DNA of 64,000 bases from DATEBA01 sp035288045 (GTDB taxonomy: Bacteria; Actinomycetota; UBA4738; HRBIN12): positions 9,542 through 73,541 of the forward strand of contig DATEBA010000052.1 in the NCBI GenBank assembly GCA_035288045.1. The letters run 5' to 3'. Within the stretch, counting starts at the first letter, position 1. Each line of letters starts with the position of its first letter. Both the position numbers and the translations under genes were made by a program. The notes beneath the pieces are model-generated. The model worked only from the letters and a program-made list of their open reading frames with translations, did no database searches and was not told where the DNA came from. This document shows positions 24,961 through 33,305 of the stretch, piece after piece.

Positions 24961-26196
24961 ATGGCGTTCCCACGTCGCGCCCGGCGCCTATGGGCGTACT
25001 GGCGGGCGGAGCAGCGCACGCTCCGCCAGGGCTTCGTCGCGCTCCTGCTCGGCACGGTAGCCGCCCTCGTAGCCGGGGTCGCGCTCGCCTCAATCACCCA
25101 CACGCTCCAGGAGCTTCCCGGCCTGTTCATCCTCATCCCCGCCGCGATCGGGATGCGCGGCACGGTCTTCGGCGCCATAGGGGCGCGGCTCGGTACGAGC
25201 ACCCACGCCGGCCTCTTCGAGGTTACACGCGAGCGGACCGGGGTCCTGTACCAGAACGCCTACGTGGGGATCGTCCTCACGCTCTCGGCTTCGCTGTACC
25301 TCGCGCTTCTCGCGAAGGGATCGGCCGCGATCTTCGGCCTCGACTCGATCGATCTCCTCGACCTCGTCACGATCTCGGTGGTCGGTGGCGCACTGGACTC
25401 CGCCGTGATCCTCTGCGTGACGATCGGGCTCTCGGTCCTCTCCTATCGCCGCGGCTACGACCTCGACGCGGTCGCGACGCCCCTCATCACGGCGGTGGCG
25501 GACATGATCACGATCCCGATGCTCTTCGTCGCGACGTTCCTCGTCCGCGTCCACTGGCTGTCGACCGGCATCGCGGTCGTTGCGATCTTCGTCTGCATCG
25601 AGGCGGCGTACCGTGGGCTTACGAGCGATCTCCCACTCGCGCGTCGTGCGATCGTCGAGATGGTGGGCGTCGTGCTCCTAACGCCGCTGCTCGACATCCT
25701 CGCGGGCACCGTCCTCGAGACGCGGCTCTCCCGATTCGAGACGTTCCCCGGCCTGTTGGTGCTCGTGCCGCCGTTCGTCGCCAACGCGGGTGCGATCGGC
25801 GGCGTACTGTCGTCGCGGCTCTCCTCGAAGCTTCAGCTCGGACTGATCACGCCGCGCGGTATGCCGGAGCCGCCGGCTCTCCTCGACGGGTCGCTCAGCG
25901 TGGGCTTCGGGGTGTTCGCCTTCGCCTCGATCGGAGCGCTCGGCCTCGGATACAGCGCCCTCGCGGGCGCCGCCCACCCCGGCCCCGACGTGATGGTCTG
26001 GGGCACGCTTCTCGCCGGCATGGTGGCGACCGCCCTGGCGATCGTGGTCGCCTACTACGTGGCCGTTGCCACGGCTCGGTTCGGGCTGGACCCCGACAAC
26101 CACGGCGTCCCGATCATCACCAGCGTCATGGACCTGGCGGGAGTGGCCGCCCTGCTGTTCGTTCTGTCACTATTCGGAGTATCCGCTCATGGATGA
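24961..26196 (+). CDS. Two-domain MgtE-like cation permease (SLC41-type arrangement)
   Basis: 411 aa with about ten membrane segments. Two homologous halves each carry the MgtE-type pore motif: GLFILIPAAIGMRGTVFGAIGARLGTS (residues about 52-80) and GLLVLVPPFVANAGAIGGVLSSRLSS (about 260-290). Bacterial MgtE has one such domain and dimerises; here both are in one chain, as in SLC41 carriers. The N-terminal CBS and MgtE_N regulatory domains are absent. The regulatory role may be taken by the overlapping downstream PhoU/TrkA_C gene (8-nt overlap). Mg2+ or another divalent cation is the likely substrate. Confidence 0.82.
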   Translation: MAFPRRARRLWAYWRAEQRTLRQGFVALLLGTVAALVAGVALASITHTLQELPGLFILIPAAIGMRGTVFGAIGARLGTSTHAGLFEVTRERTGVLYQNAYVGIVLTLSASLYLALLAKGSAAIFGLDSIDLLDLVTISVVGGALDSAVILCVTIGLSVLSYRRGYDLDAVATPLITAVADMITIPMLFVATFLVRVHWLSTGIAVVAIFVCIEAAYRGLTSDLPLARRAIVEMVGVVLLTPLLDILAGTVLETRLSRFETFPGLLVLVPPFVANAGAIGGVLSSRLSSKLQLGLITPRGMPEPPALLDGSLSVGFGVFAFASIGALGLGYSALAGAAHPGPDVMVWGTLLAGMVATALAIVVAYYVAVATARFGLDPDNHGVPIITSVMDLAGVAALLFVLSLFGVSAHG

Positions 26197-27388
26197 CCGA
26201 CCCAAGAACGTCAAGGAACTGCTGGTGGAGGCCAAGGACGCCTCCGAGCTGATGGTCGACCTGGCCTACGCGGCGGTCTTCTTCAACGACGAGGATCTCG
26301 CCCGCGAAGCCGAGAAGCTGGAGGAGCGCATGGACGGCTACCTCCGCCGCCTGCGAGAGGTCGCCATGCTCGCCGCTCGGAGCCCCGAGGACGCCGAGGG
26401 GATGGCCGGGGTGCTCTGGATCGCGTCGGCGATCGAGAAGATCGGCGACGCCGCGTCCGACATAGCCCGGGTCGTGCAGGCGCGCCTTGGCATCCCCGAC
26501 GCCCTGCGACCGGACCTCCGCCACGCCGACGAGATCTCCGGGCGCGTCAAGGTACGCGAGGGCGCGCCGGCCGTGGGGCGCTCGCTCCGCGAGCTCTCCC
26601 TTCCGACCGAGACCGGGATGTGGCTGATGGCTATCCGCCGCGGCGGCGACTGGGAGCTGGACCCGGGTCCCGAGAGCGTCGTCACCGAGGGCGACGTCCT
26701 GCTGTTCCAGGGGCCGGAGGAGGGCGTCAACCTGATCCGCGATTTGGCGTCGGCGCCGCCCTTGACGGTCGGCCCGGAGTCCGAGGGGCCACCCCTTTCC
26801 GAGCTCGACCGAGCCGTAGACATCCTCGTCGAGATGAAGAACTCGTCGGAGGCGGCGGTCGGACTCGCGTACTCCTCGCTCCTCTTCCGCGATCGGGCTC
26901 TGGCCGCGGAGGTCGCGACGCTCGAGGCGCGGAGCGACATCCTCCAGGACGAGCTCGAATCCTGGGTGCTGCGGGCAACGCCGGAGTCGCGGAACCCCGA
27001 CGAGCTCCGCGGGCTGCTCCGGCTCGCGAGCGCGACCGAGTCGATCTGCGACGCGGCTCGCGACATGACCTGGTACGTCGAGCACGGTGAGGAGCTTCAT
27101 CCGGTGGTGCAGGTGGCTCTGGAGGAGACCGAGGAGACCGCTTCGGAGGCGATCGTCGATGAGGGCTCGCACGCGGACGGCCGGTCCTTGAAGGAGCTCT
27201 CCATCGAGACCGAGACCGGCATGTTCCTGCTCGCGGTGCAGCGCGGCCAGAGATGGGTCTATCGTCCGCGGCCGAAGTTCGTACTCCGAAGCGGCGACCG
27301 CGTCATCTCGGTCGGACCCGAGGACGGGGCCGAGGAGCTCGGCGCGCTCTTCCGCGCGCCCGAGTCCGTCGCGGCCGTGGAGCCCTAG
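26189..27388 (+). CDS. PhoU-TrkA_C duplicated regulatory protein, partner of MgtE-like permease
   Basis: 399 aa made of two similar halves, each a PhoU-like helical bundle followed by a TrkA_C (RCK-C) domain. PhoU-like parts begin VKELLVEAKDASELMVDLAYAAVFFND and LDRAVDILVEMKNSSEAAVGLAYSSLLF. RCK-C parts contain VGRSLRELSLPTETGMWLMAIRRGG and DGRSLKELSIETETGMFLLAVQRGQ, each ending in EGDVLLFQGP or SGDRVISVGP. The RCK-C fold binds a small ligand or ion. Genes of this type sit beside MgtE-like permeases, and the overlap here supports a permease-regulator pair. Confidence 0.82.
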   Translation: MDDRPKNVKELLVEAKDASELMVDLAYAAVFFNDEDLAREAEKLEERMDGYLRRLREVAMLAARSPEDAEGMAGVLWIASAIEKIGDAASDIARVVQARLGIPDALRPDLRHADEISGRVKVREGAPAVGRSLRELSLPTETGMWLMAIRRGGDWELDPGPESVVTEGDVLLFQGPEEGVNLIRDLASAPPLTVGPESEGPPLSELDRAVDILVEMKNSSEAAVGLAYSSLLFRDRALAAEVATLEARSDILQDELESWVLRATPESRNPDELRGLLRLASATESICDAARDMTWYVEHGEELHPVVQVALEETEETASEAIVDEGSHADGRSLKELSIETETGMFLLAVQRGQRWVYRPRPKFVLRSGDRVISVGPEDGAEELGALFRAPESVAAVEP

Positions 27389-27417
27389 CCACCCGTCGGA
27401 CCAGACCCGAAGGAGCA

Positions 27418-28350
27418 TCATATCGCCGCGCGAGAGCGCGCGGGCGAGAAGCGGACGTTCTCCTCGTGGAGGCGGACCTCCTCGACCTCGGCGAAGCCGC
27501 GCCCCGCCAGGAACGCGATCATCCGTTCGACCAACCGCTCGGGGGCCGACGCGCCGCTCGTTAGCCCCACCGTCTCGGCGCCCTCCAGCCAAGCGGGGTC
27601 GACCTCCGTCTCGTCGTCGACCAGATACGCACGCGCTCCCTGCGCGCGTGAGACCTCGGCCAGCCGGTTCGAGTTGGAAGAGTTCCTGGAGCCGATCACG
27701 AGGACGACGTCGGACCGGCGCGCGACCTCGTTCACGGAGTCCTGACGGTTCTGGGTCGCGTAACAGATGTCTTCGCGAGGAGGCCCCCTGAGCTCGGGGA
27801 ACCTCTCCGCCAGCACGTCGACGATGCGCTGCGTATCGTCCACGGCGAGCGTCGTCTGGGTCAGATAGGACAGGCGCGACGAGTCGGGCACCTCGACCGC
27901 CCGTGCCTCCTCGACGGTCTGCACGAGGATCGTCCGGGCGGGCGCCTGACCGGTGGTTCCGATCACCTCCTCGTGACCCGCGTGGCCGATCAGGAGGATC
28001 GTCCGGTCGTCCCCCGCGAAGCGTCGGGCCTCCAGGTGCACCTTCGTCACGAGCGGGCACGTCGCGTCGATCATCGTGAGACGACGCTCGCGCGCGTTCG
28101 CATACACCTCGGGCGGCGAGCCGTGAGCCGAGAGCACGAGGACGGCCCCCTCGGGCGCCTCGGTCTCCTCCTCAACGAAGACGGCTCCCTTGGCCTCGAG
28201 GTCTCGAACGACGTGTGCGTTGTGGACGATCTGTTTCCGCACGTATACGGGCGGTCCGTGGTCCACAAGGGCGCTCTCGACCGCGTCCACGGCCCGCTCC
28301 ACGCCGGCGCAGTAGCCGCGCGGTGCTGCGAGCAACACCTTCCCTCCCAT
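27418..28350 (-). CDS. ispH: 4-hydroxy-3-methylbut-2-enyl diphosphate reductase
   Basis: 310 aa, last enzyme of the MEP isoprenoid pathway, making IPP and DMAPP. The [4Fe-4S] ligands are the cysteines in RGYCAGVERAVD, DATCPLVTKVH and EDICYATQNRQ. HNAHVVRDLEAKGAVFVEE, GHAGHEEVIGT and SRNSSNSNRLAEV complete the signature. I take ATG 28350 because TACCAT is 7 nt upstream; the ATG at 28359 lies inside that promoter window. Confidence 0.95.
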   Translation of the reverse strand: MGGKVLLAAPRGYCAGVERAVDAVESALVDHGPPVYVRKQIVHNAHVVRDLEAKGAVFVEEETEAPEGAVLVLSAHGSPPEVYANARERRLTMIDATCPLVTKVHLEARRFAGDDRTILLIGHAGHEEVIGTTGQAPARTILVQTVEEARAVEVPDSSRLSYLTQTTLAVDDTQRIVDVLAERFPELRGPPREDICYATQNRQDSVNEVARRSDVVLVIGSRNSSNSNRLAEVSRAQGARAYLVDDETEVDPAWLEGAETVGLTSGASAPERLVERMIAFLAGRGFAEVEEVRLHEENVRFSPARSRAAI

Positions 28351-28357
28351 CGACCCC

Positions 28358-28363
28358 ATGGTA
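28358..28363 (-). promoter_or_regulatory. -10 box TACCAT of ispH
   Basis: Minus-strand TACCAT, 7 nt before the ATG at 28350. Confidence 0.5.
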
Positions 28364-28664
28364 CCGGGGTGACCAGGGGTCAGGTTCCGGGTTGTTGCCG
28401 CGCGGAGCGACCGTTAGGGTTGCCGGGCTCGTCCGGACGGTCCGTCCGATCCTCCCAACCTCCACGCGCGCGATCCTGCACGCCCGCCTGGGTGGCGTAC
28501 GTACGCGGTCGGGAGCCTAGGGACGGGCCGCCCGGACGAGCGCGGTCGCACCGAGCCAGAAGGAGGTGATCCAGCACCCACGACCTGCCGCGGGTCGACC
28601 GGGCCACGGCCCGGTCGCACGGGCGGAGCCGCCTGCTCCGGCCACCGCGGGGGTGAAGCTACGT
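28364..28664 (+). other. Structured upstream region of the lysozyme-like gene
   Basis: About 300 bp without a convincing gene. It holds an inverted repeat GGACGG-T-CCGTCC (28435-28447), a 12-bp palindrome GCGTACGTACGC (28495-28506), an 18-nt extended Shine-Dalgarno-like stretch (28558-28575) and a 10-bp perfect stem with a 2-nt loop (28596-28617). The density of structure suggests a regulated leader RNA. I could not match it to a known riboswitch. Confidence 0.4.
28596..28617 (+). promoter_or_regulatory. Leader hairpin upstream of the lysozyme-like gene
   Basis: CGACCGGGCC and GGCCCGGTCG pair around AC, ending 47 nt before the ATG at 28665. Confidence 0.4.
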
Positions 28665-29084
28665 ATGCGGCATCACACCAAGATGCGCCTGATGGCGCTC
28701 ACCATGATTGCGCTGGTCGCGCTGATGCCAGTCGCACCGGCCCGGGCGCACACCGCCCGACCGGTCGCCGATTGGGTCTGCGACATCCCATGGGCGAAGA
28801 GCACATACCAGCTGAGGAGGCTCATCAAGTGCGCCGCGCACCGCTGGAAGGTTCCCGGCGGCGCGCACAAAGCGCTCCGCGTCGCCCGATGCGAGTCGGG
28901 ATTCGACCCCCACGCGAAGGGCGGCGGCAACGGCGGAGTATTTCAGCAGCGCCTCGTCTACTGGCCCGGGCGCGCGAAGCACTACGGCTTCAAGGGCTGG
29001 TCTGTCTACAACGGTCGGGCGAACGTGATCGTCTCGATCCGGATGGCTCACAAGGTCGGCTGGAGCCCCTGGTCCTGCGCCTGA
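28665..29084 (+). CDS. Secreted lysozyme/transglycosylase-like small protein
   Basis: 139 aa from ATG 28665, which has GGGGGTGA 9 nt upstream; the frame is open back to a GTG at 28566. A signal peptide (MRLMALTMIALVALMPVAPARA) precedes the mature domain. The mature domain has HKALRVARCESGFDPHAKGGGNGGVFQQ, where Glu in CESGF is placed as the catalytic acid of SLT/Rpf-type lysozyme folds, then RLVYWPGRAKHYGF and NVIVSIRMAHKVGWSPW. Three cysteines may form disulfides. It probably cuts or remodels peptidoglycan outside the cell. Confidence 0.78.
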   Translation: MRHHTKMRLMALTMIALVALMPVAPARAHTARPVADWVCDIPWAKSTYQLRRLIKCAAHRWKVPGGAHKALRVARCESGFDPHAKGGGNGGVFQQRLVYWPGRAKHYGFKGWSVYNGRANVIVSIRMAHKVGWSPWSCA

Positions 29085-29085
29085 T

Positions 29086-29415
29086 CTAACGCACCGCGCC
29101 GCCGTGCCGGGGCATCCCGAGCACGGCGGCCCGGACGTCCTCGATCGAGTCGACGACCACCGTCGCTCCGCCGAGCTCCCGGTCCGCGACGACGCGCATC
29201 TCCGGACGCCGTTCGAGCGCTCGCGCGACGAGCCCCTCGAAGGACCCGAGCACAACGAGCACGTGCGGACGCTCGCTTTCTATCTGCGCGAGAGCCTCCT
29301 CCTCGGAAGTCGCCCCCGGCGCGAGCTCCCACTCTGCGGCGCCCGCGGCCCGCTTCAGTGCGGCGAGCGCGTCCGCGTCTTCGGCCACGCAGAGGACCTT
29401 CAGCGCGCGGCACAT
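29086..29415 (-). CDS. Degenerate response-regulator receiver-like protein
   Basis: 109 aa; its ATG overlaps the corA stop by one base (TGATG). The order KVLCVAEDADALAALKRA, then HVLVVLGSFEGL, then MRVVADRE resembles the beta/alpha pattern of a receiver domain. The acidic pocket is reduced to ED, and the residue that should be the phospho-acceptor Asp is replaced in VVLGSF, so it cannot be phosphorylated in the usual way. It may be a stand-alone pseudo-receiver. Coupling to corA suggests a link to Mg2+ transport, by position only. Confidence 0.55.
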   Translation of the reverse strand: MCRALKVLCVAEDADALAALKRAAGAAEWELAPGATSEEEALAQIESERPHVLVVLGSFEGLVARALERRPEMRVVADRELGGATVVVDSIEDVRAAVLGMPRHGGAVR

Positions 29416-30380
29416 CAAAGCCAGTCCCGCTTCTTGAACGCTATGTAGAGGGCGCCGGCCGCGACCACCATGAGCCCCAGCGCGAACGGGTACCCCAGGG
29501 CCCAGTGCAGCTCGGGGATCCGGTCGAAGTTCATGCCGTAGACGCCGGCGATCAACGTCGGCACGAGAAGGATCGCCGCCCAGGACGTGAGCTTCTTCAT
29601 GACCGCGTTCAACCGGTTCGACATCTGGGAAAGCTGCGCCTCGAGCGACGCCGTCAGGATCTCGCGGATGTTGTCGACGAACTCGATCGCGCGGATCACG
29701 TGGTCGGCCACGTCCCGGTAGTACGGCGCGAGCTCGCGCGTAACGAACCCTGGCTGCTCCTGCACGAGGTCGAGCACCTCTCGGAGCGGCATGACCAGTC
29801 GCCGCAGCTTCACGACTCGCCGCTTCAGGCGGAAGACGTCCTGCTGCAGCTCGGGATCCGGCTCGTCGGCGAACACCCGGTCCTCCAGGTCGTCCGCCAG
29901 GTCCTCGAAACGCTCGACTATCGTGAGGTACCCGTCGACGACCACGTCCAGGAGCGCGTAGAGGAGGAACCCCCCGCCCTCGGCCGTGAGCTCGGGCTGC
30001 TCGTCCCACCGGCTGAGCGTAGGGACAAGATCGAACGCGGGTCGGGCCCGGATCGTCACCAGGAACCTATGGCCCGCGAAGGCGTGGATCTCGCCGTCGA
30101 CCAGTTCATCGTCCTCGGCAAGCATCAGACCGTGCACGACGACGAAGAAGTAGTTAGGGAAGACCTCTACCTTCGGGCGCTGCCGCCAGTGCTTCGAGTC
30201 CTCGATCGAGAGCGGGTGCAGGGAGAACTCCTCCGCGATCAACTCGAGCTCCTCGTCGGTCGGCTCGGCGAGGTCGAGCCAGACGCGCACACCCTCCTCG
30301 GTCAGGAGCTCGCTGATCTGAGTGGTGTCGATCTCGCGCTGCTCGAGGTGTCCGTCGCGGTAGACCCGGCACGTGATCAC
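29415..30380 (-). CDS. corA: CorA family magnesium/divalent cation channel
   Basis: 321 aa, standard length. A large N-terminal cytoplasmic domain with a long acidic and basic helical region leads to two C-terminal membrane helices. The family-defining GMN is in IAGVYGMNFD, after LTSWAAILLVPTLI, and the chain ends in the basic FKKRDWL. It forms a pentameric Mg2+ (or Co2+/Ni2+) channel. The GTG is 6 nt from a minus-strand TAGGCT box. Confidence 0.93.
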   Translation of the reverse strand: MITCRVYRDGHLEQREIDTTQISELLTEEGVRVWLDLAEPTDEELELIAEEFSLHPLSIEDSKHWRQRPKVEVFPNYFFVVVHGLMLAEDDELVDGEIHAFAGHRFLVTIRARPAFDLVPTLSRWDEQPELTAEGGGFLLYALLDVVVDGYLTIVERFEDLADDLEDRVFADEPDPELQQDVFRLKRRVVKLRRLVMPLREVLDLVQEQPGFVTRELAPYYRDVADHVIRAIEFVDNIREILTASLEAQLSQMSNRLNAVMKKLTSWAAILLVPTLIAGVYGMNFDRIPELHWALGYPFALGLMVVAAGALYIAFKKRDWL

Positions 30381-30386
30381 GGCCGG

Positions 30387-30392
30387 AGCCTA
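30387..30392 (-). promoter_or_regulatory. -10 box TAGGCT of corA
   Basis: Minus-strand TAGGCT, 6 nt before the GTG at 30380. Confidence 0.5.
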
Positions 30393-30405
30393 GCGCACGC
30401 CCGGC

Positions 30406-31404
30406 TCAGAAGACGGTCGCGAAGACCTTCTCGAAGACGAAGCCGAGGACGGCGCAAGAGGGCCAGGTTAGTATCCACGCCGCGACGACCTGGCCGGCGA
30501 CGCCCCACCGAACGGCCGAGAAACGCCTCGTCGCGCCGACGCCCATGATCGAGGTTCCGATCGCGTGCGTCGTCGAGACCGGTATTCCGACGCGGGCCGC
30601 GCTCGTTATCACGAGAGCCGCGGCCGTCTCCGCGGCGAAGCCCTGCACCGGCTCGAGGTGGGTCATGCGGAGCCCGAGGGTTCGGACCACTCGCCACCCG
30701 CCGATCATGGTCCCGATCCCCATCACGATGCCCGCGGAGACGATCACCCAAGTGGGGATGTCGAATTCCGGCGACACGGTCCCCGCGGTCCCTGCCTCGT
30801 TCAGCAGGATCGCGAGGGTGATGATGCCCATCGTCTTCTGACCGTCGCCGGTCCCATGCGAGAGCGCCATGAACCCCGCAGACAGGATCTGCGCCTTGCC
30901 GAAGATGCGACTCACGATGGAGCGACGCACCCGGGAGAAGAGCCGGTAGATGAGCACCATGATGATGAGGCCTCCGACGAATCCACCCACGGGCGACGTC
31001 ACGAGGCCGATCAGGGACTTCTGCGTTCCCTCCCACTCGAGCGCCTCCAGACCGCCGGCGGCGAAACCGGCGCCGAGGAGTCCGGCGACGAGCGCGTGGG
31101 ATTCGCTGGACGGCAGCCCGAAGTACTGCGCGCCGAGCGCCCAGACGGTCGCACCGAGCAGCGCAGCCGCCACCGTCTCCAGAGTGACGGCGTTCGGGTT
31201 CACGATGCCGGCCGCGATCGTCTTGGCTACGGCCGTGCCGATGAAGAGGGCTCCGGCCACGTTTAGGACCCCGGCCATCACCACCGCCGGCAGAGGCCGG
31301 AGCACCTTGGTCGAAACGACGGTCGCGATCGAGTTGGGGGCGTCGGTCCACCCGTTGGCGAACTCGAAGAGGTAGGCGAGGACGATGACGACCCAGAGGG
31401 GCAT
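30406..31404 (-). CDS. pitA: Low-affinity inorganic phosphate transporter (PiT)
   Basis: 332 aa with about ten membrane segments. The two PiT signature repeats are seen as FEFANGWTDAPNSIATVVSTK near the N-terminus and RVGIPVSTTHAIGTSIMGVG near the C-terminus. ALSHGTGDGQKTMGII is the second typical loop. It should carry phosphate or metal-phosphate with a proton. Its ATG directly follows the stop of the DUF47 accessory gene, the usual bacterial arrangement. Confidence 0.92.
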   Translation of the reverse strand: MPLWVVIVLAYLFEFANGWTDAPNSIATVVSTKVLRPLPAVVMAGVLNVAGALFIGTAVAKTIAAGIVNPNAVTLETVAAALLGATVWALGAQYFGLPSSESHALVAGLLGAGFAAGGLEALEWEGTQKSLIGLVTSPVGGFVGGLIIMVLIYRLFSRVRRSIVSRIFGKAQILSAGFMALSHGTGDGQKTMGIITLAILLNEAGTAGTVSPEFDIPTWVIVSAGIVMGIGTMIGGWRVVRTLGLRMTHLEPVQGFAAETAAALVITSAARVGIPVSTTHAIGTSIMGVGATRRFSAVRWGVAGQVVAAWILTWPSCAVLGFVFEKVFATVF

Positions 31405-32031
31405 CTACGCCTGCTTCAGCGAGATCGCCTCGAGCATGTTCGCGACGTCCTCGAGCTGGTCGATCGCCGCCTCGGTCTCGTCGATGATGTCCTTCCACTT
31501 GAGGACGTCCATCGCCTTGTGGTCGCCGCCGAAGAGGTCGGCGATCGCCCGCCGGTAGATCCGGTCGCCCTCGTTCTCCAGGCGGTTCACCTCGACCCAG
31601 TAGTCGGCCAGCTGCTTGTACTTCGGGAGAGTCGAGAGCGCCTCGCGGGTCACCCTGGCCGTGCGGACCAGCACCTCTGCCTGAGCCTTCATCTCGGGAA
31701 GCGGCCGCTCGATCTTGTGGAGCACGAACAGGTCGGCCGCGGCCTCTACGTGGTCCACGACGTCGTCGAGGCGGGACGCCAGGCGGTGGATGTCGTCGTG
31801 GTCCAGCGGCGTCACGAACACGGTGTTCAGGCGCCGCATGATCTCGTGGGTTATCTCGTCGGCCTCGTGCTCGATGTCCCGGAGCCGGTTCGCCTTGTTC
31901 TGGAGGTCGGTGAAGTCGCCGACCATGTCCTCGAAGGCGACGGCGGCGTCCTCCACCTTTCCGGCGAGCCGGACGAACATCTCGAAGAAGCTCTCGTCGC
32001 GGGGGACGAGCCTGAGCCTCAGCTTGGGCAC
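31405..32031 (-). CDS. DUF47/PhoU-like Pit accessory protein
   Basis: 208 aa from the GTG at 32031, which has AAGGGAGA upstream; the longer frame to 32067 lacks a site. An all-helical PhoU-related protein: DESFFEMFVRLAGKVEDAA, LRDIEHEADEITHEIMRRLNTVFVTPLDHDDIHRLASRLDDVVDHVEAAAD, and NRLENEGDRIYRRAIADLF. The ExxxD metal-binding helices of the PhoU/DUF47 group are visible. It is thought to regulate the adjacent phosphate transporter. Confidence 0.9.
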   Translation of the reverse strand: MPKLRLRLVPRDESFFEMFVRLAGKVEDAAVAFEDMVGDFTDLQNKANRLRDIEHEADEITHEIMRRLNTVFVTPLDHDDIHRLASRLDDVVDHVEAAADLFVLHKIERPLPEMKAQAEVLVRTARVTREALSTLPKYKQLADYWVEVNRLENEGDRIYRRAIADLFGGDHKAMDVLKWKDIIDETEAAIDQLEDVANMLEAISLKQA

Positions 32032-32146
32032 CCCTGTCTCCCTTCGGTCGCCGCGCCGTTGATACACGAACCTCGGTCGGGCGACAACCGGGCAGGTGAA
32101 CCCTCGGCCGGTCCCGGAATGTCGGCGCGCCTCCGACCGCCCCGGC

Positions 32147-32152
32147 TATGCT
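32147..32152 (+). promoter_or_regulatory. -10 box TATGCT of the histidine phosphatase gene
   Basis: TATGCT ends 9 nt before the GTG at 32162. Confidence 0.42.
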
Positions 32153-32161
32153 GCCGCCGTC

Positions 32162-32797
32162 GTGACGGTCCTCCTCCTCATAAGGCACGCGGAGTCCACC
32201 GCGAACGACCGAGGGCTGCTCACCGGGTGGAGCCCGGGGGTGCACCTGTCGGATCGCGGCAGGGAGCAGGCGAAGGCGTTGAGCGAGCGCCTGAGCGCGG
32301 TTCCGCTGGCCGAGATCTACGCGAGCCCGCTGGAGAGGTGCCGCGAGACCGCCGCCGCTCTGGCGTCGGGAAGGGGCATCCGGGTGCGTCTCGATCGCGA
32401 CCTCGGCGAGGTGCGCTACGGGAGCTGGACCGGTCGCCCCCTCAAACAGCTCGCCCGCACGAAGCTGTGGAAGTTGGTGCAGCTGGCGCCCTCGCGAGCC
32501 CGGTTCCCCGACGGGGAGAGCCTGTCGGAGGCTCAGCAGCGGGTCCTGGACGCGGCCGAGCGGATCGCATCTCGGCACCCGAGACGAGTGGTTGCGGTCG
32601 TGTCGCACTGTGACCCAATCCGGCTGCTCCTCTCCCACCTCGCGGGCGCGCACATCGACCAGTTCCAGCGGATGGTCGTCGACCCTGCGTCGGTTTCGGC
32701 GGTGGCGCTGGGTGACGACATCCCCAGGATCCTTCGCGTGAACCACACCGGGGACCTCGCCGGCCTCGTCCCCCGAACTCGGCGCGTGCGAGGATAG
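32162..32797 (+). CDS. Histidine phosphatase family protein (MSMEG_4193 type)
   Basis: 211 aa. Phosphoglycerate-mutase-like fold with the phospho-accepting histidine in LLIRHAESTANDRGLLTGW, ASPLERCRETA, proton donor region GEVRYGSWTGRPL, and the second histidine in VAVVSHCDPIRLLLSH. It heads the conserved actinobacterial trio with DUF3090 and an SCO1664-family kinase-like protein, 4 nt apart. The natural substrate is unknown. Confidence 0.88.
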   Translation: MTVLLLIRHAESTANDRGLLTGWSPGVHLSDRGREQAKALSERLSAVPLAEIYASPLERCRETAAALASGRGIRVRLDRDLGEVRYGSWTGRPLKQLARTKLWKLVQLAPSRARFPDGESLSEAQQRVLDAAERIASRHPRRVVAVVSHCDPIRLLLSHLAGAHIDQFQRMVVDPASVSAVALGDDIPRILRVNHTGDLAGLVPRTRRVRG

Positions 32798-32801
32798 CCG
32801 C

Positions 32802-33305
32802 GTGGAGCTGGATCCCGTCGACCGGATCACGGCAGACGCCGTCGGCGAGCCCGGACAGCGGACGTTCTACCTCCAGGCTCGTCAGGGCGACCGCCTGGTC
32901 ACCCTGCTGGTCGAGAAGGAGCAGGTCCGGCAGCTCGCCGCCTCGGTGGTAGAGATCCTCTCTCGCGTCGCTCGCGACACGGAGGGCGGGCCGGGCGAGG
33001 AGGAGCTGCGGCTGGAAGCGCCGCTCGAGCCTCTCTTCCGCGCCGGGCGTCTGTACATCGGCTACGAGGAGGACCGGGATCGCCTCCTGCTCGACATCGA
33101 GGAGCTGGTGCCGGAGGAAGGCGAGGGAGCCGCCGAGCGCGAGCCGGCCCGAGTGCGCATCTGGGCGACCCGGGAGCAGATGCTCGCGTTCTCTCGCCAC
33201 GGCGCACAGGCCGTCTCGCGCGGCCGTCCCGCTTGCCAGTTCTGCGGCAACCCGATCGACCGGGAGGGCCACACGTGCCCCGCGATGAACGGCCATCGGG
33301 GCTGA
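32802..33305 (+). CDS. DUF3090 family zinc-ribbon-like protein
   Basis: 167 aa, GTG start 4 nt after the phosphatase stop. RTFYLQARQGDRLVTLLVEKEQV, FRAGRLYIGYEEDRDRLLLDIEEL and RVRIWATREQMLAFSRHG match DUF3090. The C-terminus CQFCGNPIDREGHTCPAMNGH is a putative zinc site (three Cys and His). Function unknown; always found with the neighbours on both sides in actinobacteria as far as I know. The next gene starts inside its end. Confidence 0.88.
   Translation: MELDPVDRITADAVGEPGQRTFYLQARQGDRLVTLLVEKEQVRQLAASVVEILSRVARDTEGGPGEEELRLEAPLEPLFRAGRLYIGYEEDRDRLLLDIEELVPEEGEGAAEREPARVRIWATREQMLAFSRHGAQAVSRGRPACQFCGNPIDREGHTCPAMNGHRG

Noticed and set aside
26126..28060. 644-codon minus-strand open frame opposite the PhoU/TrkA_C gene
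   Set aside because: High-GC shadow without motifs; it crosses the real ispH gene in the wrong frame.
28558..28575. 16S rRNA gene end on the minus strand
   Set aside because: Only 16-18 bases match the 16S 3' tail. The preceding conserved GTAACAAGGTAGCCG segment is absent, so it is not an rRNA gene.
28364..28664. c-di-AMP (ydaO) riboswitch ahead of the lysozyme-like gene
   Set aside because: Actinobacterial cell-wall hydrolase genes often carry one, so I looked, but the conserved CCCGnCAGCTAACC-type segment is not present.
30377..32830. 817-codon minus-strand open frame over pitA and DUF47
   Set aside because: Composition is that of a frame-shifted shadow (RRGR, DRD runs). The real genes in the other frame have clear signatures.
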